Positions 36,088 through 44,074 of a stretch of DNA of 64,000 nucleotides are shown here, in pieces. Numbering within the stretch: the stretch's first letter is position 1; each line of letters starts with the position of its first letter. The position numbers and the translations under genes were made by a program. Under the pieces are notes generated by a model. The model was not told the origin of the DNA. It saw nothing but the letters and a program-made list of their open reading frames with translations, and did no database searches. Origin of the DNA: Pseudomaricurvus alkylphenolicus (GTDB taxonomy: Bacteria; Pseudomonadota; Gammaproteobacteria; Pseudomonadales; Cellvibrionaceae); the NCBI RefSeq assembly GCF_011683955.1, contig NZ_JAAQPI010000018.1, forward strand, positions 1 to 64,000, written 5' to 3'.

Positions 36088-37699
36088 GCCAACGAATCGT
36101 AGCGAGAAATTCGATGAGACCGTTCCAGTAGCGGGCGATGCAGATGACCAACTTAAACGAATAAGGGTCACTGACATTCGCACCTACGACCGCAATCCCC
36201 GACGGCAACTCAATCCAGAATATTTGAGAATAAAAGCGTCCATTCGAACCGGCGGTTTGGATCAACCGTTGGTGATTACCCAGGAACCCGGCGCTGAGGA
36301 TTATGTGCTACAGGCCGGTGGCAATACACGATTGCAAGTGCTCAAAGAACTGTTTGAAGAAACGGGCGATGAACACTACGGTTGGGTCAATTGTGTTGTG
36401 AAACCCTGGGCCGAAGAATCGTCGATGTTGTTTGCACACCTTCGTGAAAACGAACTGCGTGGTAATTTGCCCTTTATCGATAAAGCTCGAGCGGTGTTTG
36501 ATGCCAAAGCGCTTCTGGAAAAGGAGCTGCAAGTTGACGAACTCACGCAACGCCAATTGGAGAAGCTGTTTCGCGAACGAGGCTACAGTCTCAGCCACAG
36601 CATGATTTCCAAAATGGGCTACGCGGTCCACACCTTATGGCCCTTAATGCCGAAGGCGCTACAAAACGGTTTAGGGCGACCACAAGTGGAAAAAGTGCGC
36701 TCACTGGAACGCGCCGCACTCAAGGTGTGGTTGATCCGAGCACTGGGCGATCAATCGTCGTTCGAATCGGTGTTCGCGCAATTGTGCCAGCGCTACGACA
36801 CACCCGAGTGGGACATCCAACCGTTACGCAGCGCCCTGGAAACCGAAATCGCCGAAGCGGCCAACACCAGTTTTCAGGTGGTTCGGTTGGAGCTGGACAC
36901 CTGTCAGGCGGGCCGCCCTCTGTCCCTGATGAACCCCATCGATGGCGACAATCGCACCGATGCCGATGATCACTCGAACCGGTCAGAGAACCCACCGGAT
37001 CACCCCCTGTTAAACCCAAGCTCAACATCGGAGAATGGGGCGAAGTCGTTCACGGCACCCACGCGCACCTTACATGCTCAGAACACTGAACGTTCTTCTA
37101 CCGGCGAACACGATCACACCGCTGACCCAGTCGGTAGGGGTAAAAACAGTGACGAGAACAATGACGAGAACAATGGCGAAAACAGAGGAGAGACAGCGGA
37201 CGCTGGCTGCCACCACGCCTTCCGCACCCTGCGTCTCAAGATGGGGGCGTGCGCGCAACAGCTGGCGGAACACCATGGATTGGCGGACTGTGTGCAACGC
37301 TTGCCTGAACAGGGGTTGGGCTTTCTGCTGTTGGATGTGCCGTCACAAGACCTTCGCGACACCTTAGACCACGAGACCCTTGAACAGGTCAATAGCCTCT
37401 GGTGGTTGCTGGCCAGCTGCTGCGATCTCACCACGGCGCCGAAAGAGATTTCGCTGAACACACTGGCCCCGCCATCGGTGGTCCATCACGCGTTGGTCGA
37501 ACAAGATGTGGAACTGCTGTTGGATCACGTCAGCTTGACCGATCCCGGACGCTGGGGGGAGCAATTGTGGTCCGTCATCAGCGATGAGGACTGGCAACAA
37601 CTCCTGAATCTAATGACTCATTACCGCACCCTCAAACGCAAAGCCTGGCGGCTCAATACGCCACTGTGGCACAAGGAGAACACCGATGTCGACCAATAA
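36071..37699 (+). CDS. parB: ParB-family protein of PFGI-1-class elements
   Basis: The 542-aa protein has the ParB nuclease-like fold at residues 25-140 (TDIRTYDRNPRRQL, YVLQAGGNTRLQVL, FAHLRENELRGNL) and a long HTH domain, then a low-complexity Asn/Asp/Glu linker (DENNDENNGENRGE) and a C-terminal domain. The length and layout match the TIGR03764 family. ATG 36071 is chosen because GGAG precedes it by six bases; ATG 36059 is possible. Its usual partner ParA is not in the window. Confidence 0.88.
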   Translation: MTTLVEPTNRSEKFDETVPVAGDADDQLKRIRVTDIRTYDRNPRRQLNPEYLRIKASIRTGGLDQPLVITQEPGAEDYVLQAGGNTRLQVLKELFEETGDEHYGWVNCVVKPWAEESSMLFAHLRENELRGNLPFIDKARAVFDAKALLEKELQVDELTQRQLEKLFRERGYSLSHSMISKMGYAVHTLWPLMPKALQNGLGRPQVEKVRSLERAALKVWLIRALGDQSSFESVFAQLCQRYDTPEWDIQPLRSALETEIAEAANTSFQVVRLELDTCQAGRPLSLMNPIDGDNRTDADDHSNRSENPPDHPLLNPSSTSENGAKSFTAPTRTLHAQNTERSSTGEHDHTADPVGRGKNSDENNDENNGENRGETADAGCHHAFRTLRLKMGACAQQLAEHHGLADCVQRLPEQGLGFLLLDVPSQDLRDTLDHETLEQVNSLWWLLASCCDLTTAPKEISLNTLAPPSVVHHALVEQDVELLLDHVSLTDPGRWGEQLWSVISDEDWQQLLNLMTHYRTLKRKAWRLNTPLWHKENTDVDQ

Positions 37700-38276
37700 G
37701 GAATCTGACCTGATTACCTCCGTACTGCTCTATGCCATGCGGTGCTTGGCCGAAGGCGACCAACAAGCGCTGCGGGCGATGAACTTTGGCCCCAAGGAGC
37801 TTGAAGCCCTCAAGGAGATGAACCTGGCGGATCTCTACCGGGTTGATCAACTGCGCGCCCACTGCTTGCGCATTGGACTGAACCGAGACGTTTTCTGGCC
37901 GATGCTGGATCACCTGAAACACCAGCGGGAATCCGAAGAGCTGCAACGCGACCTCATCGTGGCCGATGCCCCCATGGAAATGATGCACACCCTGTTTGGC
38001 ATGAGCTCCCGGGAGTATTCCCGCTGGCGCCGATTACTGACCGTCACCAGCATCGTCGGACGCCCCCCGGAACCGGATGAAACGGTTTCCCACGCGTTGT
38101 GGTACGCCTGGCAAGACTACGTCAAAGACCGTGATGAACCCACGTTGTTGGCATCCGATTATTTGCATCTACACAAAAACACCCAGATTGACCTTCGTAT
38201 TGTCTGGAATCTGGTGCAACGCTGGGAAGTCTACGGCTATCACGACAATGAGGCAGCCAAACAGCATCGCGCGTGA
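37686..38276 (+). CDS. DUF2857-family ICE protein
   Basis: The 196-aa protein resembles the DUF2857/STY4526 family that follows ParB in these elements. Regions: LLYAMRCLAEGDQQALRAMNFGPKELEAL, then HTLFGMSSREYSRWRRLLTV, then VSHALWYAWQDYVKD and NTQIDLRIVWNLVQRWE. It is likely cytoplasmic and involved in maintenance; its molecular function is unknown. It overlaps parB by 14 bases, in the same operon. Confidence 0.8.
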   Translation: MSTNKESDLITSVLLYAMRCLAEGDQQALRAMNFGPKELEALKEMNLADLYRVDQLRAHCLRIGLNRDVFWPMLDHLKHQRESEELQRDLIVADAPMEMMHTLFGMSSREYSRWRRLLTVTSIVGRPPEPDETVSHALWYAWQDYVKDRDEPTLLASDYLHLHKNTQIDLRIVWNLVQRWEVYGYHDNEAAKQHRA

Positions 38277-38764
38277 TGCCCAAACAGTCCAAACCACAAC
38301 ACAACCCATCGCAGTCGCGCCGACAAAGCGCGATCCATTCGTCATGGCACCATCACCATCAAGGTGATGGGATAACCCTAATAGGAATGCCAACGCCAAT
38401 GCACACGACATTGGCCTCATCTCGACAGCTACAGACAACGCGGACATCTCAAAACCCCAAAATCCCTAGATCCAAACCCAGAAAACCCGCTGGTACCGCG
38501 GCCTCCACCCACGTTGATCACAATATCACCCTCGCAATGGCTCAACGTCCTGAGTGCTCGCTGAGCAGGGTGGACCCCATGACGGAGAAACCATCCATTC
38601 GTCCCTCATTACACTGCTGAACATTGAACGAGGTTCCACTGTCACCACCCAGGCGTGAGGCGGTTGCGCAAACGACGACACACGTTGGAGTGGTACCCCG
38701 TCGTGCATCGCGCCGAATTACGCGTTAATACCCCCATTGATGAATCGACAGACGGACCACGCGA
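38277..38764. other. Noncoding stretch with a perfect hairpin
   Basis: The frame over 38273-38620 has biased, non-protein-like composition and is not accepted as a gene. A perfect 8-bp hairpin CCATCACC/GGTGATGG (38350-38357 and 38363-38370, loop ATCAA) lies inside. It resembles the hairpins in the element's other gaps. Confidence 0.4.
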
Positions 38765-39511
38765 ATGAACACTCAACATCTCGACAGCGCCCTGAATGCC
38801 CCGTCCGCTGGCACGCCAAAAACCGCCGCCACGTTGCGCAGTCGAGTGGGCGTGGTCCTCCACACTTACCAAGCCCAAAATCTCCTGCAGGGTCGAAAGG
38901 CCCAGCCCGGCAAACCCGGCATCATGGGGCTAACGGCATTTTCAGAAAGGCTCAAAGCCCTCTGGCACGGTGCGCGTCACGACGACCCCTACGCCGATTG
39001 GTACCTTTTAAAAATAGAACGGGGCCTGAGGCATTGCGAACACCAATACCAAACCTTAATCAAGGCACTGGATCAGCACTTGGCACAGATCGAGGAGTTC
39101 GACATCACCATTGCCGATTCCGGCCAACCGCAGACACTCTCGTTGCGTTTGGCCAATCCCTACGCTTTTCAAGGGCTCAGACGGTTGGTGGAGTACGATC
39201 ACGTGATCCGGAGCGAAATGACCCTCAAGCACCTAGGGACGGTCTTGCCAGAGAGTCTCCAGGCGAAGGTGGATAACAGCGGACGGTTATTGCGACGGGT
39301 CCTGTCAGTGCCTCAGCGCTACTGCCTCCTCAATATTGATCGAGCGGCCGTGGCGCAGGGGACAGCACAGGCGAGCGTCGCCCAAAAGCGCATGGGCGTG
39401 ATTCCAGCGGATATTTTGAGCGGGCAACGACTCCCGGCTATTCGACCGCTGAGCCAAGTTGAACCGTCAACAGACGCTTCTTCCTCCAACCAGGAGGCAA
39501 CCTCTGCATGA
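38765..39511 (+). CDS. ICE protein of the PFL_4669 (TIGR03761) type
   Basis: The 248-aa protein contains the family signatures LRSRVGVVLHTYQAQNLLQGRK, GIMGLTAFSERLKALWHGARHDDPYADWYLLKIE, LANPYAFQGLRRLVEYDHVI and LLRRVLSVPQRY. It is a conserved maintenance-region gene of PFGI-1-class elements; the function is unknown. It overlaps the next gene by four bases (ATGA). Confidence 0.85.
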   Translation: MNTQHLDSALNAPSAGTPKTAATLRSRVGVVLHTYQAQNLLQGRKAQPGKPGIMGLTAFSERLKALWHGARHDDPYADWYLLKIERGLRHCEHQYQTLIKALDQHLAQIEEFDITIADSGQPQTLSLRLANPYAFQGLRRLVEYDHVIRSEMTLKHLGTVLPESLQAKVDNSGRLLRRVLSVPQRYCLLNIDRAAVAQGTAQASVAQKRMGVIPADILSGQRLPAIRPLSQVEPSTDASSSNQEATSA

Positions 39512-39897
39512 CCAAGGATCGTGATGTGGGTGTGAGGATTCGGCTGGACGCGCGAGTTCCTCTGGAGTCCATGGTGCTGAATCGCCTGCAAAACCTGCCC
39601 CGGGCACGACGCGATGAATGGTTGCGGCGGCTATTGATCCTCGGCTTTCGATCTGAGTGTCATTCGCTTAAGAGCTCCATCACATCAGAGCGATCGGCAC
39701 CCAGAGCGTTGTCACCGATCGTCACCAAAGACAAAAATCACAACGCTCGAGTCACACCGATCCGAGAGTCGCCCGGCGTAAACCCCACAGAAAAGGCCGC
39801 TCTGTGGGAAGCGGACGACAACACTGACGTGCCCCAACCGATGGCGGAAGATTTGGATTCCAAGCCATTCGCTCGACTGAGGGCAGTGATGGGGTAG
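39508..39897 (+). CDS. ParR-like small protein before the ParM-like gene
   Basis: The 129-aa protein has an N-terminal conserved-looking part (VRIRLDARVPLESMVLNRLQNLPRARRDEWLRRLLILGFRSE), which resembles the ribbon-helix-helix or ParR-type adaptor motif of plasmid segregation proteins, and a disordered tail. It lies directly upstream of a ParM-like actin, so I infer an adaptor role. The order is reversed relative to classical parMRC. An alternative is an unrelated DNA-binding protein. Confidence 0.5.
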   Translation: MTKDRDVGVRIRLDARVPLESMVLNRLQNLPRARRDEWLRRLLILGFRSECHSLKSSITSERSAPRALSPIVTKDKNHNARVTPIRESPGVNPTEKAALWEADDNTDVPQPMAEDLDSKPFARLRAVMG

Positions 39898-39946
39898 GGC
39901 GCGCAACCGGACAGCAGACCTGATCGATCGATAATACGGAACCGAT

Positions 39947-41068
39947 ATGATGAGTACCGCAAGACAAGACAACAGCCTAGAGCCACAACGACTGCCGATG
40001 GAGGAAATTTCGACGGACGTGTCCGTGGCCCAAGTGGGAATGGATGATGGCTACGCCGACACCAAAGTCGCGCTGCCCGACGGGCGTCTGGTCTCGATCC
40101 CCTCAAGAGCCCGCGTCGGGCAGGCGGGTGTCACTTGGATACGGGAAACCGCTCAAAGCATCTTCGAGTACAAGACGGAAGGCACTGTGTACTCCGTCGG
40201 TGTCGTCGACGGCGAACCCACACAATTCGATGAATACCCGACGTCCGGGCTCAATCGCGTCATTGTCCAACACGCCCTCCATCAAGCCGGGCTGTCGGGC
40301 CGTTCCGTTCACCTGGTCTCCGGCTTACCGGTGGGTCGCTTTTACCGCAAAGACGGGCAACGCCGCCAAACGCTCATTGACCAAAAGTGCGACAGTTTGA
40401 AAAAGACCGTGGAACCCCTGACGCGAGAGGGCAACCCCGACGGCTCTCGCCTAAAAACCTCGGTGGCCTTCCACGAAGTGATTCCCGAAGCGCTGGCGGC
40501 CTGGTACGACCACGTCATTGACTGCGACAAAGAGAATGTGCGCCTCGACACCGAAAAACTCAGCGCCCCCATTGCCATCGTCGACATCGGTGGGCGAACC
40601 ACGGACTACGTCGTGGTGCAAAATCAGGCGGTGGTGCATGGCGCCTCGGGGTCTCTCAACCGTGGCTTACTGGACGTCAAAGCCTGGGTCAGCAACGGCA
40701 TCGAAGAACACTTTGATGTCGTCAACATCGGCGAACAACGACTGGACCACGCCGTCAAAGCCAACACACTCCGATTGCACGGCAAAGCATACGACGTGAC
40801 AGACTTGGTCAAGTCCGCCAAGCACGAACTGGTCGAACGTCTCTATATGGAAACCCGCCGCCAATTGGGGCAGGGCGCGGAACTGGATCGCATCCTGTTT
40901 GTGGGTGGGGGCAGCGCCGCACTGGCCACCGACATCGCCGACTGGTTTCCGAACCAAACCATCGCCGATCACGCCGCCTTCGCCAACGCTCGCGGCATGC
41001 TCAAGTATCTCCAATACGTGTGCGACGACCGAATTACGCCTGGGCACAAGCCCGACGATAATGAGTAA
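39947..41068 (+). CDS. ParM/StbA-like actin-type segregation ATPase
   Basis: The 373-aa protein has actin-like ATPase motifs: a phosphate-1 loop VGMDDGYADTKVA near residue 30, phosphate-2 IVDIGGRTTDYVVVQ (about residue 208) and adenosine motif ILFVGGGSAAL (about residue 317). It resembles ParM/StbA proteins that push plasmid copies apart. In an ICE it would help keep an excised circular copy. It follows the ParR-like gene by 49 bases. Confidence 0.85.
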   Translation: MMSTARQDNSLEPQRLPMEEISTDVSVAQVGMDDGYADTKVALPDGRLVSIPSRARVGQAGVTWIRETAQSIFEYKTEGTVYSVGVVDGEPTQFDEYPTSGLNRVIVQHALHQAGLSGRSVHLVSGLPVGRFYRKDGQRRQTLIDQKCDSLKKTVEPLTREGNPDGSRLKTSVAFHEVIPEALAAWYDHVIDCDKENVRLDTEKLSAPIAIVDIGGRTTDYVVVQNQAVVHGASGSLNRGLLDVKAWVSNGIEEHFDVVNIGEQRLDHAVKANTLRLHGKAYDVTDLVKSAKHELVERLYMETRRQLGQGAELDRILFVGGGSAALATDIADWFPNQTIADHAAFANARGMLKYLQYVCDDRITPGHKPDDNE

Positions 41069-41107
41069 ATACAGTCAAAGTACACAAAAGAAACGACTTT
41101 GTACGTG

Positions 41108-41238
41108 GCCACTGCGGTCTCAGTGGCAAAGAAGGTATCAACGGGGTGTGCAACCGATACCGCGGCTCTGCCGTCACCCCACGCTCAGGACTCCTCCTGA
41201 GATAACTCACCCTGCCGGGAAGTGTGTTCCCGCCAGGG
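41108..41238. promoter_or_regulatory. Cluster of perfect hairpins before the DUF3577 gene
   Basis: Four inverted repeats in 131 bases: GCCACTG/CAGTGGC (41108-41127), GGTATC/GATACC (41134-41161), CTCAGGA/TCCTGAG with loop CTCC (41184-41201), and CCCTGCCGGGA/TCCCGCCAGGG (41210-41238; 10 paired bases and one C-C mismatch). They resemble the hairpin array at 8586-9519 in style. They lie between the ParM-like gene and DUF3577, so an RNA leader or transfer/replication site is possible. Confidence 0.5.
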
Positions 41239-41281
41239 AAGCGCTGTCGCCGGTATTCGTCTGATTCATGGAGAACAACGT

Positions 41282-41722
41282 ATGACCAGTAATCAACCTG
41301 CACCCGCGCAAACCCCGAAGGCTTCTGACCCAGCGAAGTATTTCGATCTCGACATCAAAGGCATCGGTTACCTCAACCGCATACGCGAAGTGAACCCGGA
41401 TGGTGGCACATCGTTCATCGGGGTTTCCATCGCCGCACTCAGAGGCAAAGCCGACGACGTCCGCTACACCCACTTTGACTGTGTGGTGTCGGGCGAAGAA
41501 GCCAAAGATTTGGTGCGCCAACTCGGACCCGCTGTCGCCGCCGACATGAAAGTGTTGGTGGGTTTTCACCTCAGCAATTTGGAAACCGATTGGTTCACCT
41601 ACAAACAAGGCGTACGGGCCGGACAAACGGGCGTCAGCCTCAAGTCCCGCCTACTGCGCTTTCAATGGATTCGGATAGACGGCCACCCGTTCTACCCAGC
41701 CGAGCAAGAATCGGCGGCCTGA
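41282..41722 (+). CDS. DUF3577/STY4534-family ICE protein
   Basis: The 146-aa protein contains YFDLDIKGIGYLNRIREV, SIAALRGKADDVRYTHFDCVVSG, LVRQLGPAVAADMKVLVGFHLS and VSLKSRLLRFQWIRIDG. This matches the STY4534/DUF3577 group with an OB-like fold seen in the maintenance part of these elements. GGAGAA seven bases before ATG 41282 sets the start. The likely role is in replication or DNA processing of the excised element. Confidence 0.82.
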   Translation: MTSNQPAPAQTPKASDPAKYFDLDIKGIGYLNRIREVNPDGGTSFIGVSIAALRGKADDVRYTHFDCVVSGEEAKDLVRQLGPAVAADMKVLVGFHLSNLETDWFTYKQGVRAGQTGVSLKSRLLRFQWIRIDGHPFYPAEQESAA

Positions 41723-41743
41723 CCCTCCCAATCCACACACTCA

Positions 41744-41798
41744 ACGTGCCATGCAGCAATTTGGCACGTCACCTTCCACCCAGCGGGGAATCCTCCCC
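41744..41798. promoter_or_regulatory. Two perfect hairpins before radC-like gene
   Basis: ACGTGCCA (41744-41751) pairs with TGGCACGT (41762-41769), and GGGGA (41785-41789) pairs with TCCCC (41794-41798). Both lie between the DUF3577 and RadC-like genes. No T-run follows. Confidence 0.4.
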
Positions 41799-41838
41799 AA
41801 TGGGACGGTTCTCCTCGCCAACAACCTGGAGAATCACC

Positions 41839-42357
41839 ATGGAAGACAACTCGTCAACTACAACCACGACAACAGAAATCAATCGTTTTACGGAGTTCAC
41901 CCAGAACCAGCTGAACGATAGTGAACAACAAACGGTCATTGATCTGGCGTTCGACGTGCTCAAAGCCAGACATCGACCCGGCCAACCCCTAACCTGTCCG
42001 CAACAGACCCGCAATTTCTTGCGGTTACTGTTGGCGGACCGCAAAGTGGAAATCTTTGGCTGCCTGTACTTGGACACTCAACACCGCGTCATCGACACGG
42101 TGGAATTGTTCCAAGGCACCATCGACGGCGCTTCGGTCTACCCCAGGGTAGTGGCACAGCAGGCGCTGGAAGCCAATGCGGCTGCCATCCTGCTGTTTCA
42201 CAACCACCCCTCCCAGGTGGCTGAACCCAGCAGAGCCGACGAACGCATCACTCAACGCCTGCAGAAAGCGTTGGAGCTGATCGACATTCGAGTGCTGGAC
42301 CACTTTGTGATTGGCGCAAACGACACAGTGTCGTTTGCAGAACGTGGCCTTCTTTAA
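41839..42357 (+). CDS. RadC-like JAB-domain protein of the ICE
   Basis: The 172-aa protein has a RadC/JAB metallopeptidase-type core with LLADRKVEIFGCLYLD, VYPRVVAQQALEANAAAILLFHNHPS and EPSRADERITQRLQKAL, where HNHP and the downstream Asp are the metal-site residues. RadC proteins are common in mobile elements; the biochemical role is unsettled. It is the last recognised gene of the element on this side. Its 3' end contains a perfect palindrome. Confidence 0.88.
   Translation: MEDNSSTTTTTTEINRFTEFTQNQLNDSEQQTVIDLAFDVLKARHRPGQPLTCPQQTRNFLRLLLADRKVEIFGCLYLDTQHRVIDTVELFQGTIDGASVYPRVVAQQALEANAAAILLFHNHPSQVAEPSRADERITQRLQKALELIDIRVLDHFVIGANDTVSFAERGLL
42316..42338. repeat. Perfect 11-bp palindrome inside the radC-like 3' end
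   Basis: GCAAACGACAC (42316-42326) and GTGTCGTTTGC (42328-42338) are exact complements around one base, within the final codons of the RadC-like gene. A second hairpin, GGCCTT/AAGGCC (42346-42361), follows. It may be a recombination or protein-binding site at the end of the element, or part of a terminator. Confidence 0.4.
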
Positions 42358-43270
42358 GGCCTAAACTCAACCCCACGTGATTGACATTTATGCGTGGGGA
42401 AACTAATTTGATTACATCCCGCATTCAAGGCTAAGCACAGGCTCAAGCGAACATACGTCTGATTGAGCATCAGAATAATGGGATTTAATTAAACGGAATT
42501 TTCTTGATGATAGAGCTGGCCCCAGTTACCGAAATGTTCTCTTTACCGGGAATCCAGATTTATCAGACTGGGTTCGTCGTGTTGAAGTATGGCCGAATGA
42601 CCGAATGACCTAAACGAACACGGAGCTTTTGGCGCGACAAAATAGCGACACAAAGTGAAAATTCGGCACGAAGCAGAAGGATTTTCACTTCTGGCCTCCG
42701 GTATCAAACGCTCGCACTGATTCCCGCGGATATCCAAAAAAAGCACCGTAAATTATGTTCTGTTTTGAGACTCGGAGCAGATTCTTGGCTAGTTTAACAG
42801 TGCACAACGTAGAGCTCGGTATAAAAATGGATCTTGTCCAGACCTCTTAAAGAGGTGGAATCATTAAGTCAAGCTATGCTGCTTCTTTGTACCCTGGCTA
42901 CTGGTTCCCCGGTGTTACATTTCGTTTTGGGTGTGAGGTATTTGGGAGAGGGTTTGGCAAACGCCTCATCGGCTGATGTTATAACGGCTTTACTAAAATC
43001 ATAGAACAAGGAGGAGGCGGCGAAGATTGGAGTGATCGGTGAGCAGTAGAAAGGTGGACTTGTTCTGCTGTGTCTTAAAGCGTTTACCATCGATAGGCCT
43101 ACGCTAAGCGCCGTCGTCAAGTCGAAAAATCCAGGAAGCCAATATGTGGATGGGCCTGAACGCCGGCTATCCGATGCCGTTGACGCAATCGCTGAGTAAC
43201 TGATGGAGTAGCAAGAAAAAGACAGCTGCGGAAAACGAGCAGCGGAACGTTTGAGTTTTACCGATCGTGC
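42358..43270. other. Gene-free junction between the ICE and the catabolic cluster
   Basis: It begins with a CCCCACG/CGTGGGG hairpin (42371-42377 and 42393-42399), possibly a terminator. No ORF with convincing coding was found, and no tRNA or duplicated attachment site was recognised. Expected content is the element's end and scrambled chromosomal sequence. Confidence 0.35.
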
Positions 43271-43942
43271 CTAATCTTGAGTTGTAACTCCGGGTTTCAG
43301 TGTTTCACATAGAATCCAAACACCGATTTTAATGAGATAGGCCTGAAAGTCTGGATCGCAAATCTTTTCAGGATACAGCTCCAGTGCTGTAAAAAATTGA
43401 CTCTTTATTCCTTGCAGTAAGAAAAACCCCGCTGCCTTGGCCTCTTCAAACGACGCGTCAGGGTACTCTTTTCGTATCAATGGCACAAAGTAATCTTCGA
43501 CAAAATTGAGCACGCCATAGCTCTCGCCATAGATCTTGCCTATGTCGTAGTGGGAGCCATAGCGATTGTGAAATGATGAATGCAGGAGCCGGAGTCTCTC
43601 ATGGGTGGTAACGCTACTCTCGATCATGTCTTCCAGTAGCGATTCCAGAGTCATCTCCGGATGACTCGAGGTTGACGTTAGCTGAGCGAGGGTGTCACGT
43701 ATCGCTGTTTGACATTCGCGTTCATAGAGAGCGGCAACGATAGCCTCTAGGCTAGGAAAGTATTGATAGATGGAGCCTTTCCCTGCGCCGGAAACGTGTT
43801 CCAGCAATGGTAGTGTCAAAGCTTGTTCGCCGTGCTCTGAGAGTATCTTTAGGCAGGCGTCTAAAATTGCCGTAACCATATGTTGAGAGCGACTTTGCTG
43901 GGGCTTTTTTCGAGGCTGTGGAGGCGGGGGTTGTTCGAGCAT
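43271..43942 (-). CDS. TetR/AcrR-family regulator
   Basis: The 223-aa regulator has an N-terminal HTH (LTLPLLEHVSGAGKGSIYQYFPSLEAIVAALYE) with the KGSIYQYF recognition helix region, and a ligand-binding C-terminal domain that I cannot assign. It is divergent from the aldehyde dehydrogenase gene, so it probably controls that promoter, with the 8-bp inverted repeat at 44026-44055 as a possible site. Confidence 0.85.
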   Translation of the reverse strand: MLEQPPPPQPRKKPQQSRSQHMVTAILDACLKILSEHGEQALTLPLLEHVSGAGKGSIYQYFPSLEAIVAALYERECQTAIRDTLAQLTSTSSHPEMTLESLLEDMIESSVTTHERLRLLHSSFHNRYGSHYDIGKIYGESYGVLNFVEDYFVPLIRKEYPDASFEEAKAAGFFLLQGIKSQFFTALELYPEKICDPDFQAYLIKIGVWILCETLKPGVTTQD

Positions 43943-44025
43943 GTAAATGGCTCCGTGTTGCCTGCTGAAGTTGAATCTTAAATGCGACCCGAAAGTTGTT
44001 TGTATTCGAGTGGTTCCAGCAATAA

Positions 44026-44055
44026 TGGGTTATCAGATCATTACCGAATAACCCA
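44026..44055. promoter_or_regulatory. Inverted repeat upstream of the aldehyde dehydrogenase gene
   Basis: TGGGTTAT (44026-44033) and ATAACCCA (44048-44055) are exact complements separated by 14 bases, 20 bases before the ATG at 44075. It could be a TetR site or a leader hairpin; spacing is long for a single dimer site. Confidence 0.35.
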
Positions 44056-44074
44056 AGTGAGAAGAAGATATCCT

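Noticed and set aside
38273-38620. 115-aa frame after DUF2857
   Set aside because: Composition is rich in Ser, Pro, Arg, Gln and His without hydrophobic pattern, and a perfect hairpin lies within, so it looks noncoding.
42869-43120. 83-aa minus-strand frame between ICE and catabolic cluster
   Set aside because: No good ribosome binding site and no recognised family; kept as noncoding.
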